Of a stretch of 64,000 nucleotides of DNA, positions 54,101 through 64,000 are shown one piece after another; position 1 is the stretch's first letter; each line of letters opens with the position of its first letter. The notes below the pieces were generated by a model. The model was not told the origin of the DNA and ran no database searches. It was given only the letters and a program-made list of their open reading frames with translations. This stretch comes from Cubamyces lactineus (lineage: Eukaryota > Basidiomycota > Agaricomycetes > Polyporales > Polyporaceae), in assembly GCA_022376465.1 (NCBI GenBank), contig JACDTU010000024.1:124001-188000 (forward strand), given 5' to 3'. The translations under genes were made by a program, and so were the position numbers.

Positions 54101-57100
54101 AAAATCCTAAAGAGCATTATGTGAGTGAGTGTAAGGCAGATGCATGCTAGATGCACAAACCTTCCATGTCGACCGGCTTGAGGCGACTCAGAATCTCTTC
54201 GATGTTACGCCCCTCGCGGGCGTCATCTGGCTCAGCATGCATGCACAAATGACCTGTCGCATGAACGCGGTTGTACTTCGGATGGGTTTCAATCAGATAG
54301 TTGTACAGCGCGTCACTGACTATAGCCATGGGCTCACCTCGATCGGCCAAGTCTTGAAGTAGTCGATATTGGTAGCACTAAGCACGCGCCAGCGCGATCC
54401 TTCAAGTCGAACATCGATGGGGGTCGGCCGTTTCGCGGAAAGCGACAAGATGGAGACGAGCTCGACGTTGTAAACTTTTCGGGCCCCAAATTCCAAAGCC
54501 TAGATCCATGTGAAGCGTCAACTACGGCTCGTGAAAACCCAGTAAGGAGACTGCATTCACCATCTCAAGATATCCAGCAGTTGACATGATCGGCTCCCCC
54601 TTCATGACGTGTTCTGCCAGGTCTGGGTGCGTCTTGTTATTGATTTGCAGCTGCGGATAGTTCAGCGGTCCAGTTCTGTGCTGCCGCTGTCGAGCTAACT
54701 CTGCGGTGGGTGCGGTCCACGGGATGTCTTTGCGCGCGAACGGGAATGGCGGGATGATCTCAGCAGGCGCCGGGGCCGTACCGTACAGAACGTCGAAATC
54801 TACGTGAGTATATCCCGCGACCATGAGTTTTCCGAGAGCTTCTAGGAAGGTGGACACTTCGACTGGATGCTTCTCCGAGGACCGAGGCCGGCGCAGCGGG
54901 CAAAGCGTGGTAGCATTCTTGCCTGCCATAGAAGAGATGTAGCTGGGAAGTACAGGGTGAGGACCGAGCTCAAAGTAGATGGCATGGGGATGCTTTCGCG
55001 CGATGCCTTGCAGCGCTTCGGTGAACCGGACCGCTCCACGAGTGTTGTCCCAGAAGTACTCGGCGTCGTAGCTGCGGTCCAGGAGAGAGCCGGTTTTGGT
55101 TGACCACGTTTCCACAGACGCAGCAGATACCTCGTAGCGGGAGAAGACGTCTTCGACCAGCCGCCTATACTCAGCCGCGCAGATGTCCATCATGGCCGAG
55201 TGCACGGGAATGCGCGTGCGCAGGCGTCGCGCGAATATCCCTGCATCAGACGCCTTCTTGACAGCAAGGTCGATGCAGTCCTCGTGGCCCGAGAGCGTGA
55301 TTGCACCAGGCGAGTTGTAGCATCCGATCTCCAGCACCCCAACACCAAGCTCGGCAACGACCTCAGCGACGATCTCCTCAGCGCGTGTGGGAGAGCAGGA
55401 CATAGCGGCCATGGTACCCTTCTCGTTTTCGAGAAGAGACATCGCCTTTCCTCGCGCGATGGCCAACTCCATAGCGAGCGCGCGCGATCCGGAGCCAGAC
55501 GCGTAGATCAGAGCTGTCTCGCCTGCAGAGTGACCGACCACGACGTCAGGCCTGACGCCAACCGCAGCGAGAGTATCAACGAGGGCGATCTGGAGCATCG
55601 TGAGCGAAACAAGGGTGATCGCGATGGGCCATATCTCGCCCAACGGATCTGTGGAGCGCGCGCCGTTGAAAATACCAGTCTGTTCGATGAGAGAGTGTCC
55701 AATCACGCTCTTGTACACGTTGTCAAGTTGGTGAATGCTGTCCCGAAAGACAGCGCAATTCTGGAAGAGCTCCCGGCCCACTTGCGTTTGAACAATAGAC
55801 CATGAGAGTGATTTGGGAAAGTGTCAGCGAGATGACTCACTTGCATAGTGCTGCGGGCCTTGTCCGCTGAGCACGAAGATCACAGGCGGGGTAATCCTAG
55901 GCGAGAGCGCTGCCTCACTGAACTTGGTGAGGATATCCCCCTGTTTGACCGCGAACGAGCGCCATGTCATCGAGCGCACGCGGCGACCATAGGTGCGTGC
56001 AACGGCCTGTTGCGCGTCTTCGCCCAAGGACTGGATCTTCTCTGAAAGTTCGGTACCCACAACCGCAGTAGAACGCGGAGATAGACCCCCCGCCATGAGA
56101 AGCAATGGGGTATTGGGGACATCTGCGCGCCAGAACGCACCCGGTCGGAGAGATACCGCAGGCGGACTCTGAATGACAGCGTGGCCATTCGAACCACCTA
56201 TGCCGAAGCCCGTCATGGCAACAAGGGCACGCCCGGACGGCGATCGTACAGTGAGGGGCTCAGGTACGAGAGGCACACGAAGATTGTACTCTCGCCACCT
56301 GATCGCGGGGTTAAGAGTCTTGAGGTTGACGTTCGGAGGGATCATGCCTGTCTCGAAGATAGAGCAAACCTTGCACAACGACGCGAGGAATGCCGTGATC
56401 TCCAAGTGCCTGTGGATACTACGATGAGCGAGGAGGCCTTTCTCTCGTTATGCATGGTAGTACTGACCCGACGTTCCCCTTAACGCTCCCTATCATGAGT
56501 TCGCCATCCCTGCAGAACTCGCGACCGACCCAGTTGGCCTCGGTCGGGTCTCCCGTCGCAGTTCCCGTTGCATGCAATTCAACGAAGTCGACTTCGCGGG
56601 GGTTGCGGCGCGCCTGCGCGAAGGCGCGCATCATGGCTTCCTGCTGAGACGCCGCGACAGGTGCATTGACAGGTGCCAAGGACCCGCAGTTGTTTATACC
56701 CGTACCAAGGATCTGATCCAAGATTTGGGAATGAGTATCCTCGAGCAGGCAAGTAGGGGCATGTGGACCTACAGTAGCATACACTTTGTCACCGTCGCGG
56801 AGCGCAGCGTCAAGCGGCTTCAGGACCATACACACAACCCCTTCGCCCCGCCCGAACCTAGATCGGGAGGTTAGCTGATTGCGTATACAAGTGGAGACGC
56901 TACACTTACCCGTTAGCAGTCACATCAAAGGGCTTGCATTTGCCGTCCGGTGACAAGATACCGCCCTGTGTGTAGGAAAGCCATTCCAAGAACCTATCGT
57001 CGATAGTAAGTAAGAGAACGCCTGTATAATAGATCTTCGAAGAGTGCGGTACCTGTGATTGATTTGAGCGCCTCCGACAACCGCCGCCTCACATTCGCCG

Positions 57101-57854
57101 TGTAAGATTGCTTGCACAGCCATATGCGTCGCCGACAAGCTCGAATTGCATGCTGTATCTATGGGAACCGACGGTCCACGCAGGTCGAGATAGTACGACA
57201 AGCGATTTGCGATCATTGAGGGGCAGGAAGCAAATGATCCGCGAGATTCTTCATCATCCTGTTTTGGGCGACAAACATAACGTCAGTCGCGATTGCGTCC
57301 AGAGGAGCATACACGGGGAACTCACATGGCCACAGATAGAGGTCATATCAAAAGCGACTCCTGCGGTGTAGCAACCAATATTCTTGCCTCGATAGTCGAT
57401 CTCCGAGTCGACCAAGCTTAGAAACGCTGTCTCAATCAACCTACGCGTGCTGAGGGGCATCATCCGTGCGTCCTTGCTCGTGACGCCAAATTCGATGGAG
57501 TCGAAAAGATGAGCATCCTTTAAAAAAGAGCCTTTATCCGTCGCGACTTTTCCTAACCCATTCCCGACCAGCCTGTATGAGATTTCAGTAAGAAAGTTGG
57601 GCATAACGGAGCGGGAGGGTCCTGACATGTCGATGTTGAAGCGGTCAAGAGGGATTCGCTCATACGCTTCTCCGCCATTGAGTAGGAAGCGGAAGAAAGT
57701 GCGGTAGTCGAAGTTGACGTCGCTGTATGCACCACTTGGTAGCTCAGCAGCAATGCCGACCTAGATGAGAGGTACTACGTTAGCAAACAAGCGGAGACGC
57801 AGCTAGGAAAAGACTACTAACAATGGCGATTTCAGTTGGGGGGTTTGAAAGCAT
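51131..57854 (-). CDS. Type I reducing polyketide synthase, KS-AT-DH-KR-ACP (2,009 aa, 13 exons)
   Basis: Builds a reduced polyketide from acyl-CoA units. Exons: 57854-57822, 57760-57326, 57258-57053, 56993-56910, 56857-56468, 56409-55841, 55780-54561, 54499-54338, 54275-54161, 54106-53965, 53907-51778, 51725-51580 and 51528-51131; phases agree throughout. KS: DTACNSS (Cys about 193), HATGT and KGNVGHLE. AT: VVGHSAGE (Ser about 657). DH: LAEHVMKGEPIMSTAGYLEM and ILDASLH. A spacer of about 400 residues has no intact ER or MT motif. KR: LLGGVNVLG, SVAGIFGN and NYSRSAN. ACP: YGLDSLSA (Ser about 1968). It ends just after the ACP with no release domain. No tailoring enzymes are seen nearby. Product unknown. 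Confidence 0.93.
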
Positions 57855-57935
57855 GCTGCTACTATCGAGTGGTATTGGCAAGGCGAGCTTTTCGGAGTGG
57901 GTCGAGCTTCCATTACGTCCGCTGTCCGTCGACGT

Positions 57936-57946
57936 TTATATACTCT
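57936..57946 (-). promoter_or_regulatory. PKS TATA box
   Basis: Minus-strand GAGTATATAAACG, about 85 nt upstream of the PKS ATG at 57854. Spacing fits a core promoter. Confidence 0.5.
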
Positions 57947-60131
57947 TCAGAGCGAAGTATGACCTCATGCCCATCATATCGCGCATATTACTCAAAGAGT
58001 ACCGCGGGCGTTGCAAGTTCCTGTAATTGATATCAGCTTCCAGAGTTGCAAGTGAATAGCATCCGAAGCTCGCCTTCAAGCGCGCCAAGGTACAGAGAGA
58101 GCATTTCACAAAGCCTGCTAAGGGTAGGGAGACATGGAAATCAGTGACGAACGTGCTTTTGCGTGATAGAATGTCCGGAGCATAGGATACTGGTGATTGG
58201 CTCACGTATGGTGAGCTTGGGCAGCGAAGATACCCGCTATCCGTGCTAGTGAGCATGTAGTCGACTTCTGAGTCCAAGGACTGCGACTCGTCCTAGCAGG
58301 AGATTGGAGCTCCGATATATTTTGGCCACACAAGTCCAACTCGAAGGCACCTTCATAAATTTCGATCTCCGCTTGAGCATACAGCGTTCTCTCCCTCAGA
58401 ATTCCTAAGACGACTCGTCTCACAGCCGTTTTCACAACGATAGGCCCCTTCTCAAATGCATCGTACATAGGCATTGGAGTCTCAGATGGTGTTGGAAATG
58501 GGCGCTGTGACGGCAAGGATGGCGGCACCCGTCGGCCACTATGAGCGCAGGCCGCCAGGCCTTGCCCGGTGCTCGCGCTCTGCCTGGTATCAAAGAAGAC
58601 CGTCGCCGCTACTAACATTTAGAAAACGGCTGCAAGAGTCGATACTCCAGTGCACAGACCTATCTATCACGGGCTTGGCGAATTCGAGGTAAGCGCACGC
58701 TTCCATTGTCCCTCTCCCCCCCTCCATATTACGTTGATACTACAGCACCAGGCCCTCCAGAATAGATAACCAAACCCCTAGGAACAACAGAGTTGCTTGG
58801 GGCGCATCACACGTGGCCTTCGTTCACCTGCTTTGGCGTATATCAGGATGAAAACCTGCTGTATGCGAACCCATGTCCACAAGAGCGACGAACTTTGTGT
58901 GCTTCCTTGACGCAACTACTGTTCCCAAGGCATCAAATCCAAGTCTGGAAGCTGCGGACGGTGGGATGTATTCGCCCCATATGGCGGCAATGGCGTCATT
59001 GGTACGGTACAGCAGGCCTTGTATGCCCGTTCCATTCTAAACACGTCGCCCTGATCTGATTTCTCTCGTGTGCTGATAGTAATGGCGCTGGCGGTGCCTT
59101 GTGTGGCGCCTCGCTTCAGCGGGACGTATCAACAAAACTACTCGGTCGCCTGTACGGATGAGGGGCATCTTTGCCTCGTCTGTTGGAGTGGGTCATCGCG
59201 GACGTAAGCATGCCTCGTTCCTCGGGATACTGGCAGTCTGACTACTGCTGGATATACAAGCCAGGACAGGAGCGTCTTGACGCTTACCCTCCAGGACCGG
59301 CGTTGTAACCAGCACAGATCCGGTTACAAAGGTTTGCGAGTGAGAATGTCAATCTATTCTCCGGGAAAAGGTTTCAGAAGACACTGCGGATTCGCGTTTT
59401 GAAGTCCCGGGTCAGACAGCGAACTCTCAAAGGGCGCGATCTTGCCGGACCGCTCTGTTGAGATGCTATACCTATCTCCATGGCGGGAGATATGACGTAT
59501 GTACCAGCAGAAGTCGCACAATCTGTCGCTCATATGCTCCCTTTGTCCTGGCATGGAAGCGCCATCGGCAGCTGCAACGGCTCACATTCCCCAAGATCCT
59601 TACAGCCGAGATCCGACGTGTTGCAATCCACATGCTTCCCGTATCCTCGGAACCCCCCGGAAGGGTTGATTTGCCTGAACCTGAATACCCATGTTCCATC
59701 GCGTCGCCAAATTACCTCTTGCTCAGAGCTTCTACTCGGATACATGACTTCGCCTCGCTCATTCTCGGACATCGAGAAGGTTGTGGTGGTGGATACAGTT
59801 ACTTTCTTGCCTACATCGCTGCCGGCGGAAGGCCACCTTGACCTGATTCCTCGGCTGACACTGCAGTTTCCGTTCCCTCCCCGGGCGTACAACTTAAGAT
59901 GCACCAACATGGAACTGGCCGGTGTCTAGGCTCATAATTCGGTGATGTAATAGAGGCAGCTGACAAACCTTGAGGCTCAGCTGCAGACGTCCGCAGGTCT
60001 TCTCTTCCCCGTGAGCGTGCTGCGGTACTGTACGACGTACAGGCAGGATCCGGACAGATGAGACCCCGCTCCTAACATCATACTCCATCCGCAATCTCCT
60101 GCTACGCCGCAGGACGCTACGTATCAGCAAC
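57947..60131. other. 2.2-kb stretch, no gene firmly supported
   Basis: Minus-strand frames at 57936-58277, 58202-58618 and 59530-59910, and plus frames at 58793-59059 and 59458-59929, all lack motifs. None could be joined into a consistent model. It might hold a decayed gene. The 5' ends of the PKS and the second beta-trefoil gene lie at either side. Confidence 0.35.
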
Positions 60132-60942
60132 ATGTCCGGGTCGAGAACCGCTGTCAAACCAGGGACCTACGTAATTTTCAACGCAGAGTATGGTACAGCC
60201 CTGTCGTTGTCTCCTACGAGCCCTCCTACCCTCAATTGCCGCCCATTCGATGCTGCTGGGAGCGCCTATCAACAGGTAAGTATGACCAGTACGCTGAACG
60301 TCGCGCAACAAAAGGCAATGCTGACGCTGTGTTAGTGGAAGTTCGTTCCTACCGACGAGTCGGACCACTTCCTCATACAACCGATGGCGAAGTCGAACCT
60401 ATCTTCTCCTCGCTATCTTACTATAGGGGGCTTATTGCGAGAAGGCGCGAAAGGGAGTGTCACTGTGGGGTCATTTCCTATGGCTTGGAAGGTCACGCGA
60501 GGGGAATTTGGGTTACGGTGCGTACTCGTGTCGATGTTCCTTCAGGAAGTAAAGCAACGTGACGGTGACTGACGATGCTGCCCCTCCGCTCCCCCTCCCC
60601 CAGCATATCGTTCCCTACGAGCGACCTCCACCTCGCCATGACAAAGGTCACAGATGAGAGCGTGCAGCCCGAGGTAAGGTTATCCGTACGATGCCGGCTT
60701 GAACGGACTGACTGAGTGTACAATACTATGACTCTCAGATTGCGTTGGAGGCTCCAAAGTTGCTTTCGCTCGATGATTGGGATCTGAGGTATGACCCAGA
60801 TGTAGGAAAGGAGATATGGGCTCGGATCTCCTGGGTGTCTAATCGCTGCGTCGAACGGGAAGGGGATCGCTCTCACTCAGCAGTCCGAGTCCACTGGAAC
60901 GAGTGTCTGGACACGGAGGAAAGTCATCTCAACCTTGGGTGA
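60132..60942 (+). CDS. Beta-trefoil (ricin-B-like) protein (199 aa, 4 exons)
   Basis: Exons: 60132-60275, 60336-60517, 60604-60673 and 60739-60942, phases 0, 2, 0. One module: KPGTYVIFNAEYGTALSLS...YQQWKFVPTDESDHFLI, FPMAWKV, then RISFPTSDLHLAMTK and a unique C-terminal part (IALEAPKLLSLDDWDLRY...). The intron places are the same as in both modules of the gene at 49038, showing common descent. No signal peptide. Ligand and role unknown. Confidence 0.7.
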
Positions 60943-61248
60943 AATACGTCCTCAGGATGACTCTAGATGGCCCTAAGCTGCGTCTTTCGTCTGTAGGTAT
61001 TGTTGCGACATCTAAGTGCATGAAACTGTAGGCATGATTTTAGTACATGAAAGTAGCGATGTTGATCTCCTGATATCGAGCTGTGCATCGATGCCATATA
61101 TGCCAGGGCGGGTGGTCAGAGATTCCTATGTCGTCTCGTGGAAACACTGAACAGTAATGCAAATTACTAGAGGTTACTAGGTAGTAGAGTCAATCAAGCG
61201 CTCAAAGGTGTTGGCCGGAAGATGCCGAAGTGGACTTACGCGTCGGGA

Positions 61249-61962
61249 CAGGACCCCCGATAATAGTAGGCCCAGCCATATCACAATTCGGACAAATTTG
61301 GTCCCCCGGAGGGGGGCCAAGCTACATTTTTTTCGGACAAAACAGGCCAAAATTGGCCCCCAACCCACTGTCAAATGCCGGACAAAATCGCGTAAGGCGC
61401 GGCCATACCTATGTCACATAACCGGACAAATTCTCGGAGCCCAGAGGCGCTCGGCCAAGCCAGCATACTCCTGAGTCTATACATGTGTGAGCGCTTGAAC
61501 TCTCATATAATGTAGTCTACTTAGAATCTGTTTCTACCTAAGTAATGCATTACGTCCAGTCTGTATCACCTGCAAAGGCGACTACTACAGCTATTATTAG
61601 GGCGTCATAGCATTATATATTAGGCGCCCACAGCGAGATATACGGTAGGCCGAAGGTTTCGATGGTTAGGCTTGGGGTACGACAGCTGGTTCTATGTAGC
61701 GTGCATTTTCCGCTATTCCAAGCTGTCCAGCCTACGCGTTCCATACAAAGTTTGCGGCAAACGCAACCTACTTCACATGGTACGGACATTTTACTGCCAT
61801 TTTGAACCCACATCAAATGTGCGGACAAACGGCCGCCGAAGGCGGCCAAACCTAGATTTTTTTCGGACATTTAACCGCCAAAATGGCCAATTTTCTGCAG
61901 ACATTTTGGGCCAGATTTTGGCCGGAGTGATGTGGGTTCACCTACTATAATCGGGGGTCCTG
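61249..61962. mobile_element. 714-bp non-autonomous inverted-repeat element, 6-bp target duplication
   Basis: The left end CAGGACCCCCGATAATAGTA and the right end (reverse complement CAGGACCCCCGATTATAGTA) match over about 22 bp with one mismatch, then partly. TCGGGA flanks both sides (61243-61248 and 61963-61968). Inside, subterminal units GCTACATTTTTTTCGGACA and CCTAGATTTTTTTCGGACA lie in the same orientation, with several GGCCAAAAT/ATTGGCC words. No protein. The superfamily cannot be told from the ends; a DNA transposon derivative is likely. It sits 96 bp before the proteasome gene's ATG. Confidence 0.8.
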
Positions 61963-62057
61963 TCGGGACGCGTGTCGCGGTCGTGCAACGCCTCCTCCTC
62001 CTCCTCCGCGTCCTCTACCACTCCCATCATCCCCCTCCTCCTCTCGCTTCGTCGACC

Positions 62058-62741
62058 ATGGATATCTCATTTGCATTGACTGGAAAAGGCTATGTGATTG
62101 TCGCTGCAGATACTACCGCGGCGCGGTCTATCGTGAAGATGAAGGTCGACGAGGACAAGATCAAGGTCCTCAGCCCTCACCTCCTTATGGCGTTCTCCGG
62201 AGAGCCAGGTGTGCTGTCCATCTATGATGAGATTGACGTCGTCTTACCTTGTACTGCAAGGTGATACTGTGCAGTTCGCGGAATATATCGAGCGCAACAT
62301 CCGCCTGTACCAAATCCGCAACACATACGCTCTTCGCCCTCCTTCCGCCGCCTCATGGATTCGGCGCGCTCTTGCGGACTCATTGCGCTCGCGTCGCCCA
62401 TACGCGGTCAACCTCCTTGTCGGTGGATATGATACCAGCACGCATACTCCCCACCTCTACTGGATTGACTATTTGGGCACGATGTCCGAGGTGCCGTTTG
62501 CAGCGCACGGATATGGTGCATACTTTGCACTCAGTTTACTCGATCGGTGAGCTCAGTGCTCTCGTTTGCCGATGTGTAGCTGACGCATGGCAGCTACCAT
62601 GATCCGGAGGCGCCACTAGAGGAAGGCCTTGCTACGCTGCGGAGATGTCTTGACGAGGTAGCCAAGCGTCTTGTCGTGACCCCGGAGAAGTACAAGGTCA
62701 AGATTGTGGACAAGGACGGCGTGCGTGAGGTTGAGATCTGA
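62058..62741 (+). CDS. 20S proteasome subunit beta-4 (PSMB2/Pre1 type) (194 aa)
   Basis: Non-catalytic beta-ring subunit of the 20S proteasome. Exons: 62058-62208, 62261-62546 and 62594-62741, phases 1 and 2. Signature: MDISFALTGKGYVIVAADT, SIVKMKVDEDKIKVLSPHLLMAFSGEPGDTVQFAEYI, YQIRNTYALRP, VNLLVGGYD, YWIDYLGTM, FAAHGYGAYFALSLLDRYH. It lacks a Thr-1 pro-peptide, as expected for beta-4. Length fits the family. The 61249-61962 element lies directly upstream. Confidence 0.95.
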
Positions 62742-63173
62742 GCTGTCCTGGACTAGTGTATGGACTGTCTGGTACGTTCCACAATCCACCTCACAACCAT
62801 ATTACCTTAACACCTGCGGCAGCTTTGTGTATTTCTACCGTAATGAGGCCTATCTCGTTGCAATTGTTTGGCGCTCTTGAGGGAACAGACCCACGCTGAG
62901 AGCACGCGATGTAACTCGGCGCTCGCGAGACCTTTGATTGTCCAACTGATATTCCTTGTGCAGCGTCGTATCGGTGTACATGTATACATTCCCCTCATGT
63001 GATTTGCCGCAGCTACTCGCTGCAGTGCGACGCGGACCTGCTTCGCTCGTTTGATCGTCCCTTTCAACTGAGGTGCGCTGCGGCAGCCATGATGCATAAA
63101 GCATCTCGTCTGTAGCTCGGCTGCCCTTCTCCATACCCTTCACTCCCAGTGACCACTAACCGTACAATTCGTC
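62742..63173. other. Intergenic, no supported gene
   Basis: Between the proteasome gene and the last BTB gene. Minus-strand frames at 62807-63143 have no motif. Confidence 0.45.
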
Positions 63174-64000
63174 ATGTCGATCAAACGGAGGTTCTCCACG
63201 AAGTCCAAGATTTCCACCAAGGCCGCCCCCTCTACCAAAGCTGTTCCTGGTGGTCATCCGTTCTTCGATGTCGCTAAGAGCGATCTCACCCTTCGTACCT
63301 CGGATGGAGTGGGGTTTCACGTTTACAAGTGCATCATCGCCAACGCGTCTCCGGTCTTCACTGACATGTTCTGCCTCTCCTCTCCCACCCATGCCGATAA
63401 GCCATCTGTCTCGGTCACGGAGGACAGCACTACATGGGAACAGCTGCTACGGATATGCTACTTAATCCCGGAGGACTCGACACTGTCTCTGGATGAGGTA
63501 CGGAAAATCCTGGAAGCGGGAAGGAAGTATGATATGGGCCCTGTCATAGCACACATGCGCTTTATCCTCCTTCAGCCAAGCTATGCAGGGAAACAAGCCT
63601 TACGAACGTACGCTATAGCCTGCGCATATGGGCTTGAAGATGTCGCCCTCGTCGCGGCGAGGGGATGTCTCAGCCTCCCAGACTACCTCGGGTCGGCGAA
63701 GGAGCTAGAGCTCATCTCTGCGCTCCAATATACACGCCTCCTCGACTTCAGGAAGCTTTGCGGCTTGGCAGCTGCCCAGGCTGTGGATGGGAAATCCTGG
63801 CTCGTAGTGCACGCGGATTTACTGGGCCCGTGCAATACGTGCGAGGAGGGAAACTTCTCGGACAACGAAAACTTGGTTGTCATCCGTAATCGGCTCAAGA
63901 CGAAGGTACTCTGTCGGATTCGTCTGGCGTGGTTCACGTACCTCGCGGCGCTTTCGAAGAGATTGCAGGAAGAGCCGGTTCCCTCTCTGGCGCGGTCCCC
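63174..64000 (+). CDS. BTB/POZ domain protein, 3' end outside window (at least 275 codons)
   Basis: The frame is open from the ATG at 63174 to the window edge. A basic Lys/Ser-rich start (MSIKRRFSTKSKISTKAAPS) is followed by the BTB core SDLTLRTSDGVGFHVYKCIIANASPVFTDMF, then WEQLLRICYLIPEDSTLSLDEVRKILEAGRKYDM and AIACAYGLEDVALVAARGCL. It shares layout with the BTB gene at 41777 (same core, LLRICY/FLRVCL, helical half), so the two are distant paralogs. Truncated by the window end only. Confidence 0.85.
   Translation, partial: MSIKRRFSTKSKISTKAAPSTKAVPGGHPFFDVAKSDLTLRTSDGVGFHVYKCIIANASPVFTDMFCLSSPTHADKPSVSVTEDSTTWEQLLRICYLIPEDSTLSLDEVRKILEAGRKYDMGPVIAHMRFILLQPSYAGKQALRTYAIACAYGLEDVALVAARGCLSLPDYLGSAKELELISALQYTRLLDFRKLCGLAAAQAVDGKSWLVVHADLLGPCNTCEEGNFSDNENLVVIRNRLKTKVLCRIRLAWFTYLAALSKRLQEEPVPSLARS

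Noticed and set aside
51197..55805. Plus-strand open frames across the PKS
   Set aside because: Mirror frames of the GC-rich PKS coding strand. Domain motifs, splice sites and frame continuity all support the minus strand only.
57936..58618. Possible small minus-strand gene upstream of the PKS
   Set aside because: Frames lack motifs and could not be joined with good splice sites; also overlaps the likely PKS promoter.
59354..60157. Possible minus-strand gene divergent from the second beta-trefoil gene
   Set aside because: Several overlapping frames on both strands, none with recognised motifs; considered a decayed trefoil copy but no conserved words were found.
1..64000. CRISPR arrays, bacterial operons, ribosome binding sites, riboswitches
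   Set aside because: The sequence is clearly eukaryotic nuclear DNA. No regularly spaced repeats or bacterial signals were seen.

Overview
The window is nuclear DNA of a filamentous basidiomycete, most likely an Agaricomycete (polypore-type). The evidence is intron-dense genes with 45-65 nt introns, an intron-containing tRNA-Leu, basidiomycete-style F-box and BTB proteins, a copper-fist regulator, a remnant of a Tad-like LINE and short DNA transposons. Coding exons were joined by hand at GT-AG (twice GC-AG) borders. For nearly every multi-exon gene the exon lengths sum to a multiple of three with an open frame.

Layout. 0-3 kb: one member of a novel paralog family. 3-14 kb: housekeeping genes (ArfGAP, F-box protein, MRE11 divergent from a nucleotide-sugar transporter, HMG-CoA lyase divergent from a small DUF4536 protein). 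14-29 kb: an accessory block with six more family members, a 288-aa orphan gene and alanine aminotransferase. 29-35 kb: RRP9 and a copper-fist transcription factor. 35-38 kb: two further family members flanking a broken LINE. 39-48 kb: Hikeshi/OPI10, a relic of the orphan gene, a TA-flanked MITE, a BTB protein, a coiled-coil protein, tRNA-Leu(AAG) and CDC20. 49-61 kb: a 2,009-aa reducing polyketide synthase between two beta-trefoil protein genes that point the same way. 61-64 kb: a 714-bp inverted-repeat element just upstream of the proteasome beta-4 gene, then a BTB gene running off the end.

Main discovery candidate: nine copies (782-1908, 14479-15294, 16159-17176, 17937-19391, 20199-21669, 24157-24995, 28108-29051, 34976-35717, 37159-38101) of a family I cannot match to any named domain. 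They share a PLPxDTDPxFKID box, a V-NATMSLDD box, a TLGHLIxLLQxMQSxxW box and a C-terminal WATAIRRR...WCYFLQLEVRIP box, with introns at the same places. Several share a promoter layout CAAAGCTC-N11-GTCCAAGCGG-N5-7-TATA, which suggests co-regulation. One copy is frameshifted and one has an internal exon duplication, so the family is turning over quickly.

Limits: gene models are read by eye without transcript or database support. Family names rest on recognised motifs. Stretches marked as holding no gene may still hide short multi-exon genes.
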